A stretch of DNA of 13,789 nucleotides from the NCBI GenBank assembly GCA_001782515.1, contig MFOV01000017.1, positions 23,685-37,473 on the forward strand, written 5' to 3'. Within the stretch, counting starts at the first letter, position 1; each line of letters opens with the position of its first letter. The stretch is from Candidatus Levybacteria bacterium RIFCSPLOWO2_01_FULL_39_10. Lineage in GTDB: Bacteria; Patescibacteriota; Microgenomatia; Levybacterales; UBA12049. Shown here in pieces: positions 11,984 through 13,789 of this stretch. The notes under the pieces were generated by a model, which was not told the DNA's origin, made no database searches, and saw only the letters and a list, made by a program, of their open reading frames with translations. The translations under genes and the position numbers were made by a program.

Positions 11984-12751
11984 TTAATTAGTGACAATCT
12001 CTTCCAAACCATTAAGAAAGTTTTTAAGTTCGATGGGAAGTTTACTTTCAAAGCCTAACCTCTCCCCCGTCCTTGGATCATTAAATGAAATTTTCTCAGC
12101 ATGCAAAAAAATTCTTGGTAAATCTTTTCTATCAGCCCTTGCGGTTTTTCGTCCTGCATAATGCTCGTCTGAGAAGATGGGATGGCCTATGTGTTTTAAG
12201 TGAACCCTAATTTGATGCGTTCTTCCTGTTTTGGGAAATAATCGAACATAACTTAATATCTCATTGGAAATTGGAAATTGCCCCTCGGTCCTGAGCTCGG
12301 GATCGAAGGAGAAATTGGAAATTACTTCGTAAGAAGTTATCGCTTCCCTGCCCCCTGCTACTACCCCAAATCTTTTTCGGTTCCAGGCAAGCCTCCCAAT
12401 AGAGGAACGTATTTCACCCTTGTCAGGTACAATTTTTCCATGTGTGAGCGCAAGATAGGTTTTTTTAACAAACCTTTGTTTAAACTGATTCTGAAGGCTA
12501 TAAAACGCTTTTGAATTTTTGGCAATTATAAGAAGCCCTGATGTTTCTTTATCAAGCCTGTGAACAATTCCCGATCTTTTTTTAAAATCCTCGTCAGGAT
12601 CATTTTTATCGATCAGTCCTTTCTCATCAATTATATCCTGAAGGGTCTTTTCTTTATTTGTGGTATCAGACCTGTTTACAATTATTCCGCTTTTTTTGTT
12701 AATAAGTAAATAATCTTGTGTCTCACTAATTATCTCTAGTCTTTCTTCCAT
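11984..12751 (-). CDS. RluA-family RNA pseudouridine synthase
   Basis: This 255-aa enzyme isomerises uridine to pseudouridine in RNA. The catalytic motif GIVHRLDKETSGLL holds Asp67, and KTGRTHQIRVHLKHIGHPIFSD near 174-195 is the second family signature; the end (RIFLHAEKISFNDP) is also typical. The N-terminal S4 domain found in RluC/RluD is absent, so the protein resembles the short RluA/RluB-like forms; the target (23S rRNA or tRNA) is not readable. The start lies 5 nt after the Lgt-like gene, which indicates an operon. Between SYEVISNF (140-147) and LSYVRLF there is an insertion of about 18 residues not seen in typical family members; its DNA holds a 13-bp direct repeat. Confidence 0.93.
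   Translation of the reverse strand: MEERLEIISETQDYLLINKKSGIIVNRSDTTNKEKTLQDIIDEKGLIDKNDPDEDFKKRSGIVHRLDKETSGLLIIAKNSKAFYSLQNQFKQRFVKKTYLALTHGKIVPDKGEIRSSIGRLAWNRKRFGVVAGGREAITSYEVISNFSFDPELRTEGQFPISNEILSYVRLFPKTGRTHQIRVHLKHIGHPIFSDEHYAGRKTARADRKDLPRIFLHAEKISFNDPRTGERLGFESKLPIELKNFLNGLEEIVTN
12267..12323. repeat. Repeat-derived insertion inside the pseudouridine synthase gene
   Basis: GAAATTGGAAATT occurs at 12267-12279 and again, exactly, at 12311-12323. Between the copies lies a GC-richer core with the near-palindrome CCTGAGCTCGGG (12291-12302). The whole block is read in frame and encodes about residues 148-166 of the enzyme. Confidence 0.7.
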
Positions 12752-12756
12752 TGTTT

Positions 12757-13443
12757 TTAAAATGACAGCTTTTGAAAAAATTCCTGTTTAATAAAAAATA
12801 TTATAGATACTACAAGAATTATAATGTTTATTATGTTTTCCCTGCTCTGCCTGAATGCTTCAAGTCCGGGCGAGTTAACGGCTGACGTAAGAAGTATAAT
12901 AAGAGTTACAAAAATTAAAAAAATAAGACTCTTTGTTCCATCTTTTAGTTGAAATCTAGTTGATTTAGGATAAAGGAAAAAATTAAATCCTATAAACAAA
13001 AGTATGTAAAGAACAAGCCGCGCAGTTGCGCCAGTTGAAAAATCTTTTGAAAAGATCATAAAAAGAAGCCATCCCAGAGGAAGAACAAAAACAAGAGCCA
13101 TTGCATAAAAATCAAAAACTCTGGGTGTTGGGAACTTTTTTATTTTTGAATAAACAAGAAGTGTTAGCGCACCTCCAATTATCCCCCCAGTTAGTGAGAG
13201 TCCTGGAAAATACGGAAACACCAGAAATCCCAAAACGCTATAAAATATTTCATCGGGATAAAAAATAACATAAAAAAATCTTGCAAAGAAAAGTCCTGAC
13301 AAAAATACTATAAGCGTGCTATTGAATATATCTTTTATTTCAACATTTTTTTTAATTAACGCTTGATCATCAACTGATAAATGATAAAGTTTATAAAGAA
13401 ATAAAACAAAACAAATAATAAGAACAATAAAAAAATATGTCAT
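12757..13443 (-). CDS. Lgt-like membrane protein, probably catalytically inactive
   Basis: This is a 228-aa polytopic protein with about seven membrane segments. It resembles prolipoprotein diacylglyceryl transferase in the first half: FLSGLFFARFFYVIFYP (47-63) fits the GxxxGARLGYVLF region, PGLSLTGGIIGG (80-91) fits the S-F-H-G-G region, and PTPRVFDFYAMALVFVLPLGW (105-125) fits the RLADLxAPxxxLGxxxGR region. The essential His is Thr85 here, and the GRxGNFxNxE signature, which holds the catalytic Arg, is absent. So it shares the fold but very likely not the reaction. Its ATG overlaps the MFS stop as TAATG, and the synthase gene follows after 5 nt, so the three are one operon. A real Lgt may lie elsewhere in the genome. 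Confidence 0.65.
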   Translation of the reverse strand: MTYFFIVLIICFVLFLYKLYHLSVDDQALIKKNVEIKDIFNSTLIVFLSGLFFARFFYVIFYPDEIFYSVLGFLVFPYFPGLSLTGGIIGGALTLLVYSKIKKFPTPRVFDFYAMALVFVLPLGWLLFMIFSKDFSTGATARLVLYILLFIGFNFFLYPKSTRFQLKDGTKSLIFLIFVTLIILLTSAVNSPGLEAFRQSRENIINIIILVVSIIFFIKQEFFQKLSF

Positions 13444-13789
13444 TATCTGTAATTTTTGTATTTAAGAAATAGACTAACAGAGAAAAGTATAATTACAATA
13501 CCAACTAGGGTCAATACCTTGTCAACTCCGAAATTGTCTGCAACAACTCCAACTGTTAAAACCGGAACAACTGATACTATCCCCACCATTGTATTTAGAG
13601 TTCCGTAAATTTTGCCTCTCTGCTTGTCAGTTGTCTCTTCCTGAATCATAGTGTTTGAAGGAACAAAAACAAGTGAGAACGCAAATCCTACCACAACAGC
13701 CATAAACATCATAATACGAACACTACCTATGCTCATACTCTGGGGAAGAAGAATTTCAAATATTGTCTCTACATTTGGAAAAATAATAA
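13443..13789 (-). CDS. MFS transporter, C-terminal part (runs off the window)
   Basis: The reading frame is open to the window edge, so this is the 3' part of a longer gene: 115 codons are seen, against about 400 in a complete MFS protein. The visible part starts inside the protein; the ATG at 13736 is probably internal, because the coding-like frame continues upstream (NVETIFEILLPQ). It shows two to three membrane segments and the MFS pattern FVPSNTMIQEETTDKQRGKIYGTLNTMV, in which QEETxDxxRGxxxG is the loop motif common in macrolide-efflux-like (MFS_3) members. The substrate is unknown. It is the first gene of an operon with the Lgt-like and pseudouridine synthase genes. Confidence 0.8.
   Translation of the reverse strand, partial: IIFPNVETIFEILLPQSMSIGSVRIMMFMAVVVGFAFSLVFVPSNTMIQEETTDKQRGKIYGTLNTMVGIVSVVPVLTVGVVADNFGVDKVLTLVGIVIILFSVSLFLKYKNYR

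Overview
The window is AT-rich, tightly packed bacterial DNA. It looks like a Candidate Phyla Radiation (Patescibacteria) genome, most likely from the Microgenomates side. This is inferred from the gene content and style: small single-copy housekeeping genes, many short single-pass envelope proteins (LysM, SIMPL, LytR_C, SurA-N), and few Shine-Dalgarno sites. Stop codons TAA, TAG and TGA are all used normally, so there is no sign of the UGA-to-Gly recoding known from Gracilibacteria/SR1. No tRNA, rRNA, CRISPR array or transposase gene was found.

Layout. Positions 1-2209 (+) carry folD, a membrane-anchored LysM protein and a SIMPL-domain protein. A convergent Xer-type tyrosine recombinase follows (2214-3146, -), then a 305-bp spacer full of hairpins. 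Positions 3452-5757 (+) hold an unknown anchored protein, a 2',3'-cyclic phosphodiesterase (ThpR/LigT) and an exported alpha/beta hydrolase. A SurA-N-type protein (5789-6457, -) and glutamate racemase murI (6629-7432, -) come next. About 1 kb without a convincing protein gene follows (7433-8450); it holds dispersed repeats, a palindrome-bearing promoter with a possible small RNA, and one perfect DnaA box. A yebC-membrane protein pair (9978-8451, -) is divergent from a TPR protein (10140-10805, +). The right end is one minus-strand run: MFS transporter (partial), degenerate Lgt-like membrane protein, RluA-family pseudouridine synthase, a 46-aa basic protein, a LytR_C protein and a 50-aa membrane protein. 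The last-named gene and the 46-aa one are short genes that are easy to miss.

How the genes work together. Several products act at the envelope: murI supplies D-glutamate for peptidoglycan, LysM and LytR_C proteins probably bind or modify the wall, and the SIMPL, SurA-N and hydrolase proteins are anchored outside the membrane. folD (one-carbon metabolism), the pseudouridine synthase, yebC (translation factor or regulator) and Xer (chromosome dimer resolution) are core functions.

Most striking points. (1) Promoter -10 boxes sit about 6-10 nt before many start codons, which implies widespread leaderless mRNAs; in contrast, the 46-aa gene has a near-perfect long Shine-Dalgarno. (2) thpR is bracketed by an exact 26-bp direct repeat that carries its own promoter and start codon, and murI is bracketed by a roughly 78-bp repeat with an exact 40-bp core. 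(3) The 1-kb gene-poor region has a candidate structured RNA starting at a perfect 18-bp palindrome. (4) The pseudouridine synthase contains an in-frame repeat-derived insertion. All functional assignments rest on motif recognition without database searches.
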